A stretch of 64,000 nt of DNA from Pontiella desulfatans (lineage in GTDB: Bacteria > Verrucomicrobiota > Kiritimatiellia > Kiritimatiellales > Pontiellaceae), in contig NZ_CAAHFG010000003.1 in NCBI RefSeq assembly GCF_900890425.1, forward strand, positions 558,001 to 622,000, written 5' to 3'. Shown here piece by piece: positions 24,443-34,360 of this stretch. Numbering within the stretch: the stretch's first letter is position 1; every line of letters begins with the position of its first letter. The notes below the pieces were generated by a model. The model had not been told where the DNA came from. It made no database searches and worked only from the letters and a program-made list of their open reading frames with translations. The position numbers and the translations under genes were made by a program.

Positions 24443-25861
24443 TTAATGTTGCTTCCGCAAATGCGACGGCAGGATGCGAAGCTGGTCGCGGTATTTGGCG
24501 ACCGTGCGTCGGGCAATCTGGATCCCTTGCTCCTCCAGCAACTTGACGAGCTTGGCATCGGAATAGGGCTTTTTCTTGTCCTCTTCGCGCACAATGACGC
24601 CCAGTGCCGCCTTGACGCTTTCGTTGGAGATGGCTTCCCCGCTGGACGTCATCACGCCGGGCTTGAAGAAATATTTCATGCTCAGCAGGCCTCGCGGCGT
24701 CTGCATGTATTTTCCGGCCGTGGCACGGCTGATGGTGGTTTCGTGGACTTCCAGCAATTCGGCAACCGTTTTCATGTTGAGCGGCTTCAGGCGGGAAACT
24801 CCGTGATCAAAATAGTCGCGCTGGATACGGACGATTTCCACCGCAATGCGGTAGATGGTATCCATCCGCTGGTCGATGCTTTGAATGAACTGCTTCGACT
24901 TGGCAATCTTTTCGCGGATGTAGGTCTTAACCTCCTTGGAGGTCTTGGGATCCTTGAGCATCTGCAAATATTTCTGGCTGATGAAGAGCCGCGGATAAGG
25001 CTTCTTGTTTTGGGTGATGACGTATTCGCCATCCTTTTTCTCGACGATGATCTCGGGCGTTACATATTCAATGCGCTCTTCGGAAAAGTTCCGCCCGGGC
25101 TTGGGATCGAGCTTGCTGATCGCCTTTGCGAGTTCCTTGACCCGATCCACGGTCAGCCCCATGGCTCGGGCTATGTCTTCGTATTTGTGGCGGCCGACCA
25201 AGTCGAGATGCAGGTCGATCATCTGGTATTCCTGCGAGTTCTCGCGCCCCTTCCGCTTCAACTGAAGCAACAGGCATTCACGTAGATCGCGGGCTCCCAC
25301 ACCGGCCGGGTCGAAGTCGTGGATCGTATCCAGGATCTTATCGAGGGTTTCCGCCGGGAAGTTGGGCAATGCCAGAAGATCTTCGACATCGAGTTGGAGA
25401 TAGCCATCGTCATCGATGTTGCCGATCACGATCTCGGCAATCTTCTTTTCATAGTCGTTCAACCCGGAAAGCGAGAGCTGGTCGAGCAATTGGTCGTGCA
25501 GGGATGATGCCTCCGACAAGGAATCCATCATGTACTGGTATTTTTCCTCGGCGTCTGCGCCGCCGGAAATCTGGCCCCGGTCCTGGAAGCTGTCGAACTC
25601 TTCGCCGAGCGCGGCGAGTTTTTCGAATTCGTTATCGAACTCGTCTCGATCAACATCCTTGGTGCCCTGTTCGATCTCGATCTGGGCATCGGCCATTTCC
25701 TCCGTGGCCTCAAGGGTCGGGTTTTCAGATAGCTCCTGCTTGATCATCTGTTGAAGATCGAGAAGCGGCATTTGCAGGATTTCCAACGATTGGAAGAGAT
25801 GCGGAGCAAGAACCTGCTGCATCTTCATTTCCTGGCTTAAAACTAGTCCGGGGTGTGCCAT
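24443..25861 (-). CDS. rpoN: RNA polymerase sigma-54 factor
   Basis: 472 residues from ATG 25859-25861 (a TTG nine bases upstream is also in frame). Region I is glutamine- and leucine-rich (QQVLAPHLFQSLEILQMPLL); the middle binds core polymerase; the C-terminus has the RpoN box ARRTVAKYRDQL. Sigma-54 directs transcription from -24/-12 promoters that need AAA+ activators. No activator or clear -24/-12 promoter was found in the window. Convergent to yidC. Confidence 0.94.
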   Translation of the reverse strand: MAHPGLVLSQEMKMQQVLAPHLFQSLEILQMPLLDLQQMIKQELSENPTLEATEEMADAQIEIEQGTKDVDRDEFDNEFEKLAALGEEFDSFQDRGQISGGADAEEKYQYMMDSLSEASSLHDQLLDQLSLSGLNDYEKKIAEIVIGNIDDDGYLQLDVEDLLALPNFPAETLDKILDTIHDFDPAGVGARDLRECLLLQLKRKGRENSQEYQMIDLHLDLVGRHKYEDIARAMGLTVDRVKELAKAISKLDPKPGRNFSEERIEYVTPEIIVEKKDGEYVITQNKKPYPRLFISQKYLQMLKDPKTSKEVKTYIREKIAKSKQFIQSIDQRMDTIYRIAVEIVRIQRDYFDHGVSRLKPLNMKTVAELLEVHETTISRATAGKYMQTPRGLLSMKYFFKPGVMTSSGEAISNESVKAALGVIVREEDKKKPYSDAKLVKLLEEQGIQIARRTVAKYRDQLRILPSHLRKQH

Positions 25862-26184
25862 GCCAAGCAATGTACCGATTCGCTTGCATATCTCAAGCCA
25901 AGGTTTAGAAAAGAAAATGGAGACGGCCGTGGCATTCGGTTCATTGCAGTAGCCGGTTATGGTGTGGCGCTATGCAAATGTTCAGTGCGATCCGGGGGTT
26001 CCGCGCGAGTTGAATCAATGGCGGGACTCATTCCCCTCCCTTTGGGGCGTATCTGTACTTTCAGCGAAGCGGTTATTGAAAAGATACCCGTTCCTATGCG
26101 GCGGGGGTGCGTCATTGCGCCTGGGGCATGCGGACCGATCACGTTAGGGCCGCGTTCGGGCCGGTTGGGGAGCCCCCCCCCATT
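25862..26184. other. Intergenic region rpoN-rph
   Basis: 437 bp separate the divergently read rpoN and rph starts. No reading frame here looks like a protein. The right part, 26185-26228, is the long palindrome listed next; the left part shows no RNA or repeat that I recognise. Confidence 0.5.
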
Positions 26185-26228
26185 GCCCGGACGGAAAAAC
26201 TGACGGCCGTCAGTTTTTCCGTCCGGGC
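26185..26228. repeat. Perfect 44-bp palindrome upstream of rph
   Basis: Two 22-bp arms (26185-26206 and 26207-26228) are exact complements with no spacer; the centre reads TGACGGCCGTCA. It lies 70 bp before the rph start. Its design matches the palindrome before pntA, although the sequence differs apart from ACGGAA near the arm. Confidence 0.85.
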
Positions 26229-26298
26229 GGGGCGAAGCCGGTTCCCGGGACTGTTTCCCGTTGCAATGGGTGCACATCTTCGCCATCCTGCGCGGACT

Positions 26299-27081
26299 AT
26301 GAAAAAAGAAATCAATCTAAGTGGGGGCATCGATCTGGATGCCGTGGTGGAAAATTCGGGGAAACGTATTGATGGTCGCGCGGCCGATGAGCTGCGCCGG
26401 GTCAGGTTTACGAAGGATTTCATAACGTCGGCCAAGGGATCGGTTTTGGTCGAAATGGGCAATACGCGCGTCATCTGCAACGCCAGTGTGGATGAAAACG
26501 TTCCGGGTTGGATGCGCTACCAGAATGTGCCCGGCGGATGGGTGACGGCGGAATACAGCATGTTGCCGGCTGCCACGCAGGATCGTACGCAGCGCGAGGC
26601 TTCCAAGGGCAAGATTGGCGGGCGCACCATGGAAATCCAGCGTCTGATCGGGCGTTCCCTGCGCGCTGTGGTCGATCTCCAGAAACTCGGCCGCCGCCAG
26701 ATTTTTCTCGATTGCGATGTCATTCAGGCCGATGGCGGCACCCGTACCGCTTCCATCACCGGGGCCTACGTTGCCCTCAAGCTCGCGGTTGCGCAACTGC
26801 TGAAAGAGGGGAAGATCAAGGAAGATCCGGTGGTTGAGGGCCTGGCCGCCATCAGTTGCGGCATTAATAAGGCAGTGCCGATTCTCGACCTTTGCTACCT
26901 CGAAGATTCCGCCGCCGAGGTGGATGCCAACTTCGTCATGACCGAGTCCGGGAAAATCATCGAGGTGCAGGGCACCGCCGAAGGTGCTCCTTTCAGCAAG
27001 GATGAGCTCATGCAAATGATGACCCTCGCTGAAAAGGGGATCGGCGAGCTCATCGAGATGCAAAAGGCGGTGCTTGGCTGA
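26299..27081 (+). CDS. rph: Ribonuclease PH
   Basis: 260 residues from ATG 26299. The core begins [15 protein letters not shown] and includes [30 protein letters not shown], and [17 protein letters not shown], all RNase PH signatures. It trims 3' ends of tRNA precursors phosphorolytically. The N-terminus has ~20 extra residues before the usual start (a methionine-rich choice is not available later). It stands alone. Confidence 0.95.
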   Translation: MKKEINLSGGIDLDAVVENSGKRIDGRAADELRRVRFTKDFITSAKGSVLVEMGNTRVICNASVDENVPGWMRYQNVPGGWVTAEYSMLPAATQDRTQREASKGKIGGRTMEIQRLIGRSLRAVVDLQKLGRRQIFLDCDVIQADGGTRTASITGAYVALKLAVAQLLKEGKIKEDPVVEGLAAISCGINKAVPILDLCYLEDSAAEVDANFVMTESGKIIEVQGTAEGAPFSKDELMQMMTLAEKGIGELIEMQKAVLG

Positions 27082-27157
27082 TTTTAAGGCTGTTGGATTT
27101 ACAGGGGGCGTTGGATTGGGGTAGGAAAGACACAATTAAACGAAACGAGGTAGTTCG

Positions 27158-27658
27158 ATGAAAATTTTAGTCGCCTATTCAAGCAAGACCGGCAATACGA
27201 GAAAACTGGCCGAGGCCATTCACCTGGTCTTGCCGGATGCCGATTTGTGTCCCATGGCTTCCGCGCCCAATCCGGCCCAGTACGATCTCATCTTCATGGG
27301 ATGCTGGATCGATAAGGGCACGGCAGACCTGGAAGCCCAGGCCTTCATGGCCAAGATCCATGACAAACCGGTGGCTTTGTTTTTCTCCCTCGGGGCCTAT
27401 CCGGATTCCGCGCACGCCGCCGAATGCCAGGAGACGGTATCCGGACTGTTGGCGTCCTGCTCGGTTGTGGATCGTTTCATGTGCCAGGGCGCCATTGATC
27501 CCGAGTTGATCGAGTGGATGAAGGCGCTCCCGAAAGACCATGGCTACGGCCCCACCGACTCGCGCAAAAAGCTTTGGAAGGATGCCGAAACCCATCCGGA
27601 CAAAGACGATCTCAAAGCCGTGTCCAATTGGGCCACCGGCGTCCTCGCCGCGGTTTAG
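27158..27658 (+). CDS. Flavodoxin family protein
   Basis: 166 residues. MKILVAYSSKTGNTRKLAEAI carries the phosphate-binding T/S-x-T-G-N-T loop for FMN, followed by a flavodoxin-fold YDLIFMGCWIDKGTADLEA. It probably transfers electrons at low potential, partner unknown. Length and the GCWIDKGTA loop also resemble the small flavodoxins found with bilirubin-reductase genes, but no such gene is nearby. It has a ribosome binding site (GAGG) before the ATG. Downstream, 27690-27712 carries a small GTAGTCCCGCC/GGCGG hairpin repeat. Confidence 0.85.
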   Translation: MKILVAYSSKTGNTRKLAEAIHLVLPDADLCPMASAPNPAQYDLIFMGCWIDKGTADLEAQAFMAKIHDKPVALFFSLGAYPDSAHAAECQETVSGLLASCSVVDRFMCQGAIDPELIEWMKALPKDHGYGPTDSRKKLWKDAETHPDKDDLKAVSNWATGVLAAV

Positions 27659-27736
27659 AAAAGGTGCGTAGTTCCGCCATTAAAAGGTATGTAGTCCCGC
27701 CTTTAGGCGGTTCCGAGGACTAGAACGCTTCACTAA

Positions 27737-29719
27737 CCCGTCTTTCGCTATTCGCGGGTAAAAGTGCCTTGTTTATTCCATTTCTGTTCATAGGTCTGCA
27801 CTACATTTCTTTTTCAGCTCTTCAAGCCGAGGGGGCGGCTGGTCCGGTAGCGTCAGGTTGAGCTGGTGCAGGAGAAGCTGGAGATCCTTTTCGGGCTGGG
27901 TGTAGCGCGGCAGGATCAGGTTGCGGCCGTCGGTGGTGGGCAGGTGCACGTCGATCATCTGCATGGCTTTGAACTTTTCGAGGATGGCGCGGGGCGTGAG
28001 CCCGGGGGCCTTTACCTTGGCCCGCTGCTTGAGCGTGACCTGCAGGCAGTAGGAGAGGAAGCTGACGAAGATATGCGATTCGATGCGGACGTCTTTCTGG
28101 TGGTAGACGGGCCGGATGTTGAGGTCGTGTTTGAGTTCCTTGAAGGCCTGCTCGACTTCGGTGAGCACGATGTATTGTTTCCACAGCTCTTCGGGGTTGC
28201 CGGCGGTGAGGTTGGTGCGTAGCAGGTAGGTTCCCTCGCCGCGCCGGGCCTTTCGTAGTTTCTGCCGGTTGAGGCGGAAGGCGAAGGTGTCGGAAGTGAC
28301 GGGTTGTCGGGGTTCGGGGAGCTGGATATCGATTAGTCCCCATGCTTTTCCGGCGTCCTGCCTGGCGGCACCGAGCTTGAGCAGCAGCGCGTCGCGTTTG
28401 AGGTTTTTCATGCCCCGGATCTGGTGCAGCCGGTTCCAGAGCTTCTTGAGTTTGCGCCGCCGCATGGATTGCTCCTTATCGCGCCGTCCGCCGCTGCGGG
28501 TGAGCACGTAGAGGTCTTCGCCGGCGCGGGCGAGCTTGACTTCGATTTGTTCCTGCACTTTTTTCCACGGCTCGGCGAAGAGCTGGTCCTCAAGTTTGGT
28601 GAGCCGTCCGCGCGGGGTGCCGACGAGGTAGCTCGCGCCTTCAGCGCGCATCTGTTCGAGGGCGTCTTCGGTGGGGATGCCGCGGTCCATGATCCACAGC
28701 CGGTTCATCCTGCCGTACTGCTTTTCGATTTTGCGGAGGAAGTCCGGCAGCGTGGTTTTGTCGGAGGTGTTGCCGGGCATGACTTCGTAAGCGACCGGGA
28801 AGCCTTCGGGGGTGACGATCAGCGCGATGACGACCTGTACACAGTCAGATCGTTTGTCGCGGCTGTAGCCGAAGCGCTTGAGCCCGTCGGCATCCTCCGG
28901 CGGGTCGCATTCGAAGTAGGTGCTGGTGAGGTCGTAGAGCAACACGTCGTACGAGGCGCCGAAGAGATCCGCCCACCGTTGCTTCAGGGAGGAGAACAGG
29001 CCGGCCTTATGTTCGCAGAGCTTGTCGAGGCAGCGGTAGAGCGTGTCCTTGGCAGCCACCGAATCGTCCTCGCCGAGCAGGTCGGCCATGGCGCTGTTTC
29101 GGAACCAGTCGCGGTGCAGCCGCCATTCGCTGCCCGGATCGAGCAGGCGGTAGGCGACAAGGGTTTTAAGCACGTTGATCCATCCGGTACCTTTGCGACT
29201 GTCCGGCAGGCGCGGTCCCCAGAACGAATCGAGTTCCAGCTGGTTCCAGAGTTCCATGGCCAGCCAGCAGCCGCCCCACTGGCGGGGATGGCGCAGGGTC
29301 ATTTGACTGAGCCGGATCTGGACGGGGTTGGCCACCTCCGGCGGGGGCATCCGGTCGTCGGGGAACAGGCTCATCTGCTTGACGCAGTCATGCGACTCGT
29401 CCAGCACATCCAGGGCCGAACACCACTGCGCCTGCTGGCTGTCATTGAGTTCGCCCAGATAGAGCAACTGACGTTGATGTACGCCCCGGCGCGTGCGGAC
29501 ACTTTCCACCACACTCCAGTAGCGATGTTCCTTACCGTCCTTCAACCGCTTGTGGCATCTCAAGTACATGCCCTTATTTTTCCATAGAAAACAAAGTCGT
29601 CAACGGGCAAGGTCTGCACTACAGCCCGTTTTGGAACACGCACCCCGGTAAATAAAGGGCAAAACGGCGTACGCACCCTCTAAATTAGTCGTTTTCAGGG
29701 TCGAATAGCGAAAGACGGG
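27737..29719. mobile_element. IS1634-type insertion sequence with intact ends
   Basis: The terminal 18 bp (CCCGTCTTTCGCTATTCG, 27737-27754) recur inverted at 29702-29719. The bases just outside are CTAA on both sides (27733-27736 and 29720-29723), consistent with a short target duplication. A further direct repeat, AGGTCTGCACTACA, occurs inside both ends. It contains one intact transposase, so it may be recently active. Confidence 0.88.
27788..29569 (-). CDS. IS1634 family transposase
   Basis: 593 residues. Catalytic residues of the DDE domain can be placed: LLYDLTSTYFE (first D), LWIMDRGIPTED (second D) and IVLTEVEQAFKELKHDL (E). The MPGNTSDKTTLPDFL segment is typical of IS1634/IS4-type enzymes. 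It cuts and joins the ends of the surrounding element. The frame is complete, from ATG 29567-29569. Confidence 0.93.
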   Translation of the reverse strand: MYLRCHKRLKDGKEHRYWSVVESVRTRRGVHQRQLLYLGELNDSQQAQWCSALDVLDESHDCVKQMSLFPDDRMPPPEVANPVQIRLSQMTLRHPRQWGGCWLAMELWNQLELDSFWGPRLPDSRKGTGWINVLKTLVAYRLLDPGSEWRLHRDWFRNSAMADLLGEDDSVAAKDTLYRCLDKLCEHKAGLFSSLKQRWADLFGASYDVLLYDLTSTYFECDPPEDADGLKRFGYSRDKRSDCVQVVIALIVTPEGFPVAYEVMPGNTSDKTTLPDFLRKIEKQYGRMNRLWIMDRGIPTEDALEQMRAEGASYLVGTPRGRLTKLEDQLFAEPWKKVQEQIEVKLARAGEDLYVLTRSGGRRDKEQSMRRRKLKKLWNRLHQIRGMKNLKRDALLLKLGAARQDAGKAWGLIDIQLPEPRQPVTSDTFAFRLNRQKLRKARRGEGTYLLRTNLTAGNPEELWKQYIVLTEVEQAFKELKHDLNIRPVYHQKDVRIESHIFVSFLSYCLQVTLKQRAKVKAPGLTPRAILEKFKAMQMIDVHLPTTDGRNLILPRYTQPEKDLQLLLHQLNLTLPDQPPPRLEELKKKCSADL

Positions 29720-29870
29720 CTAATGAAATGCCGACTCCGTTTTGTAGGGCTGGAATAGGCAACGCCTTTCCGACCTCGGCGCGATGCGAAGAAAGGTGGG
29801 CCGAAGCAGCCCCACGCATGCGACCATTCGCTCCCTGCAATTATTGACGGTATCACATTCGTTTGCCCCT

Positions 29871-30461
29871 CTAGCTTTCGTCCTGATCATCGCGGTTGAA
29901 CTTGTCTTTCAGCCTTTGCTTCACGTCTTCCCACGGGATCAGTTTTTCCTTTTTCTCCTCATCCGTCATTGCGGCGATTTCGGCAACTCTTCGATCCAGT
30001 TCTTTCTTTTGTTCCTGTATGGATTCCTCCTCGAAACCGTGCCAGGTCATTTCCCATAGGCAGTGGGCCAGGATGTCTTCGTCGGAATAGTGTTCTGCTG
30101 TTGCTGCGTCGATTTCCATTCCCAACCATTCGTTCCATGGACTGAGTGAAAGGGCATAGGAGGTCTCGCGGTTGGCAAAGGTGCCTTCTGACGCTTGATT
30201 CATGTACTGGAAGTCGTCCTGTTCCTTGTTAAGGGTTCCATCTTTCCCGCTCACTTCAACAAAGGGCTCATCGTCCAGCCCTTCGCGGAAGGTCTGTTGC
30301 ACGATAATCCGCATGCGGGTTTCCTCCGGTGCAACGAGGCGTAGCGAATTGAATGCCGCCTCGTATTCCGGCAATTGGTTGGCTTGATCCGGGTACAGTT
30401 TGGCGAGTCGGTTGGAGAGTGCCGCCCAATCGATTCGATGGAAAAGGTCGTACAACGTCAT
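29871..30461 (-). CDS. Uncharacterised acidic protein
   Basis: 196 residues, acidic, no signal peptide or membrane span. Starts MTLYDLFHRIDWAALSNRLA; the middle has a tryptophan-rich WNEWLGMEIDA and the C-terminus is a charged helix (ESIQEQKKELDRRVAEIAA). It may belong to a widespread family of unknown function (DUF6557-like), but I am not sure. It stands alone, 150 bp from the IS end. Confidence 0.6.
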   Translation of the reverse strand: MTLYDLFHRIDWAALSNRLAKLYPDQANQLPEYEAAFNSLRLVAPEETRMRIIVQQTFREGLDDEPFVEVSGKDGTLNKEQDDFQYMNQASEGTFANRETSYALSLSPWNEWLGMEIDAATAEHYSDEDILAHCLWEMTWHGFEEESIQEQKKELDRRVAEIAAMTDEEKKEKLIPWEDVKQRLKDKFNRDDQDES

Positions 30462-30655
30462 GGTAGTTCCTGGGGATGGGATTCTAAATGGGAATCAAAA
30501 CGATGTGCTCGTACAGCGAGGCCTGCAACCAGCTTTCCTAGCAGCTGGGTTGGATTGGCGCCTTGAAATTCGTCGAGTTGGGCTGAATACAGTGCAGGCA
30601 TTATCTACCGTCCAATTCTCTGTTTTGGTTAAGTGAGGAGCCTGGCATGCGTATT

Positions 30656-32764
30656 CTACCTCTTCTTCGCTGGGCGGCCTTCGTCTTTGGCGCTCTTCTG
30701 GCGGTCGGCGGAGGGGAGGTCGATGTCCATCAGGTCGCCCTGGGTGCTGAGGAGCAGAAGCCGCAGCTGGTCTTCGATGTGGATGGCGTAGGGCAGAACC
30801 CTCATTTGCAGAAGGACCTGCACTTGGTTGCGGGTAAGGTTGATGCCTTTGTATTCCATGGGCAGGACAAAGGAGCATCCCTCTTTCCATCCGGAACAAC
30901 CATAGGCGGTCTTTCCTCGGATAACTTTTTTCCCGCATAGTGGGCAACTGCCCAGTTGATCCATGTCCAGTTTGGTTGATGTGCCGTTTTCAATCAGCCC
31001 GCGCGTATAGCCGACGATGCCGTCCATGAAGTCGGAAGCCTCTCCTTCGCCGCGCTCGATCTTCTTGAGCTGCTCTTCCCATTCGCCGGTCATTTCGGGC
31101 GACTTCAGGAGCGGGTCTTGGATGAGGGCAATCAGGCAGCGCCCCATGTCGGTGGCGCGGATCTGCTTTTTCTCGCGGCGGATATAGTTGCGGCGCAGCA
31201 GGGTCTCGATGATGGCGGCGCGGGTGGCGGGCGTCCCGATGCCGCGCTCCTTGAGGGCTTCGCGCAAGGAGTCGTCTTCAACCCATTTCCCGGCGGCTTC
31301 CATGGCCCCGAGCAGGGAGTTTTCGGTGAAGGCCTGGGGGGGCTTTGTCTTGCCTTCGCGGGTGGAGGGTTCGTGGTTTCCACTTTCGCCCTTCTTGAAT
31401 TCCGGCAGGGTCTGGTCGTCGTCTTCGCCCTCGTCATCGGGCTTTTTCTTTTTCTTCTTTTTGGGGAAGAGCACCGTCCAGCCGGGTTCGACGACGACGG
31501 TGCCCTTGGCCTGGAACTTCACCTCGGCACTCTCGCCACCGACGGTGGTGATCTTCTTGAGGCAGATGGGATAGAAGGCGGCGATGAATTGGGTGGTGAT
31601 GGCGTTGTAGACCATCTGTTCGTTGGGGCCGATCGATCCGGGAATGATGCCGGTGGGGATGATGGCGTGGTGGTCGGTCACTTTCTTGTCGTCGACGATG
31701 CGTTTGGTGAAGGGCAGTTTGGCCAGGTTCAATGGCGCGATCTGTTCGGCGCGCATGGATTTGAGTTTTTCGAGGATGCCGGGGATGCGCGGCTTCATGT
31801 CGGCGCTGAGATAGCGCGAGTCCGTTCGCGGGTAGGTGACGAGTTTGGATTCGTAGAGGTTTTGCGTGGCGGCCAGCGTGTCGGCGGCGGAGAGGCCGTG
31901 GCTTTTGTTGATCTCGCGCTGGAGCGTGGTGAGGTCGAACAGTTGCGGGGGTTGCTCCTTCTTCTGTTTGCCGCTGACGCCGGTGATGCCGAAGGGCTGG
32001 CCGGTGATTTTATCGAGCAGCTCCTGGGCCTTTTCGGGTTTTTCGAAGCGGTCGCCGGTATATTTGAAAACGGTTTCGCGGTAGCGGGTGGTCAGCTCCC
32101 AGAAGGGCTTGGGGCGGAACTTCATGATTTCGTCGTCGCGCTGGACAATCATGGCGAGAACGGGGGTCTGCACGCGGCCGATGCTCCAGAGCACGCGGTC
32201 GTCGCCGGAGGCGAGCCGTCCGTGCCGGACGGTAAAGAAGCGCGTGGCGTTGAGGCCGACGATCCAGTCCGACTCGGAACGGCACTTGGCTGCGGCGTAG
32301 AGCGGGTCGTAGTCGTGCCCGTCCTTGAGGTCCTTGAAGGCTTCCTGGATGGCGTCGGGCGTGAGCGAACTCAGCCAAAGGCGCTTGATCGGTTTGTCCT
32401 CGCACGCGCTCAGGGCGAGGATATAGCGGAAGATCAGCTCGCCCTCGCGTCCGGCGTCCGTGGCGCATACGATTTCCTCGGCCTCCTGGCAGAGCTTCTT
32501 GATGGTGGCGAACTGTTCGGCCACGCCGGGGTTCTCGATCAGCTTGAGCTGGAAGGCGTCCGGAATGAAGGGGAGGGAGTCGAGCCGCCATTTGCGCAGC
32601 TCGGGATCGTATTCGCCGGGGTCGAGCAGGGTGACCAAATGGCCGAACGCCCAGGTGATTGCACAGCCGCGCCCTTCGATGTAGCCGTTTTTCTTCTCGG
32701 TGATCTTCAGGACGCCAGCGATGTCGCGCGCAACCGATGGTTTTTCTGTGATGACGACTTTCAT
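30656..32764 (-). CDS. topB: DNA topoisomerase III
   Basis: 702 residues from ATG 32762-32764. The toprim domain starts MKVVITEKPSVARDIAGVL with acidic DAGREGELIFRYI; the nicking tyrosine is in KLVTYPRTDSRYLS. The C-terminus has a four-cysteine zinc-binding tail (CPLCGKKVIRGKTAYGCSGW). A run of seven lysines lies in the middle region. It decatenates single-stranded DNA intermediates in replication and recombination. The 5' region contains three heptamers (array D). Confidence 0.93.
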   Translation of the reverse strand: MKVVITEKPSVARDIAGVLKITEKKNGYIEGRGCAITWAFGHLVTLLDPGEYDPELRKWRLDSLPFIPDAFQLKLIENPGVAEQFATIKKLCQEAEEIVCATDAGREGELIFRYILALSACEDKPIKRLWLSSLTPDAIQEAFKDLKDGHDYDPLYAAAKCRSESDWIVGLNATRFFTVRHGRLASGDDRVLWSIGRVQTPVLAMIVQRDDEIMKFRPKPFWELTTRYRETVFKYTGDRFEKPEKAQELLDKITGQPFGITGVSGKQKKEQPPQLFDLTTLQREINKSHGLSAADTLAATQNLYESKLVTYPRTDSRYLSADMKPRIPGILEKLKSMRAEQIAPLNLAKLPFTKRIVDDKKVTDHHAIIPTGIIPGSIGPNEQMVYNAITTQFIAAFYPICLKKITTVGGESAEVKFQAKGTVVVEPGWTVLFPKKKKKKKPDDEGEDDDQTLPEFKKGESGNHEPSTREGKTKPPQAFTENSLLGAMEAAGKWVEDDSLREALKERGIGTPATRAAIIETLLRRNYIRREKKQIRATDMGRCLIALIQDPLLKSPEMTGEWEEQLKKIERGEGEASDFMDGIVGYTRGLIENGTSTKLDMDQLGSCPLCGKKVIRGKTAYGCSGWKEGCSFVLPMEYKGINLTRNQVQVLLQMRVLPYAIHIEDQLRLLLLSTQGDLMDIDLPSADRQKSAKDEGRPAKKR

Positions 32765-32776
32765 AGGGCGGAAACG

Positions 32777-32797
32777 TAATTCGTAATGCGTAATTGG
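32777..32797. repeat. Heptamer repeat D upstream of topB
   Basis: TAATTCG-TAATGCG-TAATTGG, three units of the same 7-bp family as arrays A to C, but with no facing arm. It sits in the topB leader, 12 bp before its start codon. Confidence 0.5.
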
Positions 32798-32857
32798 ATT
32801 TGAATGCGACATATTGTACATTGGTCGGGTTCTGTTCAATCAATTATGGAGATGGGT

Positions 32858-34348
32858 ATGGTTCGGGTCGTGTTTAAGTTGGGGGTTCTGGGGATGTTGC
32901 TGGCGCTGGCGCCGGTATGCGCGGCCAACGAGATTGTGGTACTGGGCCAGCAACCGGTGGCCGAGTTCAGGTTGCCCGATGGCTCCGTGCTGAAGAATGC
33001 GTTTGTTTGGAAGCGCAACTTCGAGGGCATCATGATCGTCCACGACGATGGACAGTTTTTCATGAACTTCAAAACCCTGCCCGACGACTGGAAGGCCGCT
33101 TATCTCGGGGAAGATGCCGTGGAGGAGGAAAAGGTGCCGGTGCCGGTGACGGTCTCGACGGACGACCGCTACCGGGCGGCCGCCGTGCTTGCGCGGGTGC
33201 CGGGCCTGAGCGAAGATGCGCAGACCTGGTTGCTTCGCGAGGGTTCGGACGAGGAAACCAAGCAGCTGGGCTTGTCGTTGGCCGTTTTCCAATGCCTCCT
33301 TTCGAACGAGCGCGAAATGGCCAACCGCTTCTATCTGATCACGGAGGAGCTGGGCTATAAGATCGATGCGCTCAAGCTCGACAAGATTTTCAACAAGTGC
33401 CCGGAATGCGATGGCAAGAAGGAGTATGAGCAGGATTGCCCCTCTTGCGAAGGCACGGGCGAGTGCGTCGAGTGCGCAGGCACGGGGTTGGTGAAGGCCG
33501 GGCTGGGGAAATCGAACCAGGAATGCAAGGCCTGCGAAAAAACCGGGGACTGCCCGCAGTGCGAAGGCAAGAAGCGCCTCGTGCTGCCCTGTGCGAACTG
33601 CCGCGGGCGCGGCGTGTTGCTTGATCAGCGCTATTGCGAAGTCAACCGCTACCATCTCGTCCGCACCATCAGCATGTTGGTCGATGGTGAAATCCTGGCG
33701 GTCACCCGTGATGAATCCAGCGGGGTTCCCAAGGTGGTGGCCGGCTTGCCCGGGCTGAAGGAAGAGGCACTGGGTTTCTATCTGTCGGAGCAATACAACG
33801 GCTCCATGGATACCAACATCCTGGCGGCCTGCGTCATGCAGACGTTGCTCAAGGACAGGCTTCCGGATGCCGACCGCTTCAACCTGATGCTCGAGGTCCG
33901 GTTCCCGAAAAACAAGGTGATGAAGATCGGCGACTACATCAAGGTCTGCAAGACCTGCAAGGCCAGTGGGCAGATCGAGGAGGATTGCCCAACCTGCTCC
34001 AAGGAGAAGCAAAAGGGTAAATGCCCGGAATGCACTTCGAAAACGCAGGCCCCGGCTCCAACGAAAGGCGGCGGCTCCAAAAAGAGCGCGGCCAAGACCC
34101 AGCAATCCACCTTCGACGAAGATTGCGAGGTGTGTGGCGGAACCGGCATCTGCCCCGGCTGCGAAGGCGCGGGCAAGGTTCTTGTTCGATGCGAAGAGTG
34201 CAAGGGCAGGGGGCGCCTGTTCGAAAACCTCCGCGCCGAGGTCAAGCTGGAGCTGCTGGTCAACTCACTCAACGACTACCATGTCGCCTGGCTCAAGCAC
34301 CAGGAAGAGGCCCGGAACGCCCCGCCGGCGGAGCCCGCCGCCGAATAA
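32858..34348 (+). CDS. Exported protein with DnaJ-like CxxCxGxG repeats
   Basis: 496 residues from ATG 32858, with GGAG six bases upstream. A signal peptide (GVLGMLLALAPVCAA) precedes the mature part. The sequence holds many CxxC motifs of the DnaJ zinc-centre form: CPECDGKK, CPSCEGTG, CVECAGTG, CPQCEGKK, CANCRGRG, and a second cluster CPTCSKE, CPECTSK, CEVCGGTG, CPGCEGAG, CEECKGRG, separated by ~130 residues. The two clusters would bind zinc outside the cytoplasm, which is unusual for this motif. No J domain is present. Function unknown. Confidence 0.7.
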   Translation: MVRVVFKLGVLGMLLALAPVCAANEIVVLGQQPVAEFRLPDGSVLKNAFVWKRNFEGIMIVHDDGQFFMNFKTLPDDWKAAYLGEDAVEEEKVPVPVTVSTDDRYRAAAVLARVPGLSEDAQTWLLREGSDEETKQLGLSLAVFQCLLSNEREMANRFYLITEELGYKIDALKLDKIFNKCPECDGKKEYEQDCPSCEGTGECVECAGTGLVKAGLGKSNQECKACEKTGDCPQCEGKKRLVLPCANCRGRGVLLDQRYCEVNRYHLVRTISMLVDGEILAVTRDESSGVPKVVAGLPGLKEEALGFYLSEQYNGSMDTNILAACVMQTLLKDRLPDADRFNLMLEVRFPKNKVMKIGDYIKVCKTCKASGQIEEDCPTCSKEKQKGKCPECTSKTQAPAPTKGGGSKKSAAKTQQSTFDEDCEVCGGTGICPGCEGAGKVLVRCEECKGRGRLFENLRAEVKLELLVNSLNDYHVAWLKHQEEARNAPPAEPAAE

Positions 34349-34360
34349 AGCCGTAACGAC

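Noticed and set aside
25853-26203. Open frame of 116 codons between rpoN and rph
   Set aside because: Composition looks random, it runs over the palindrome at 26185, and it has no ribosome binding site or recognisable motif.
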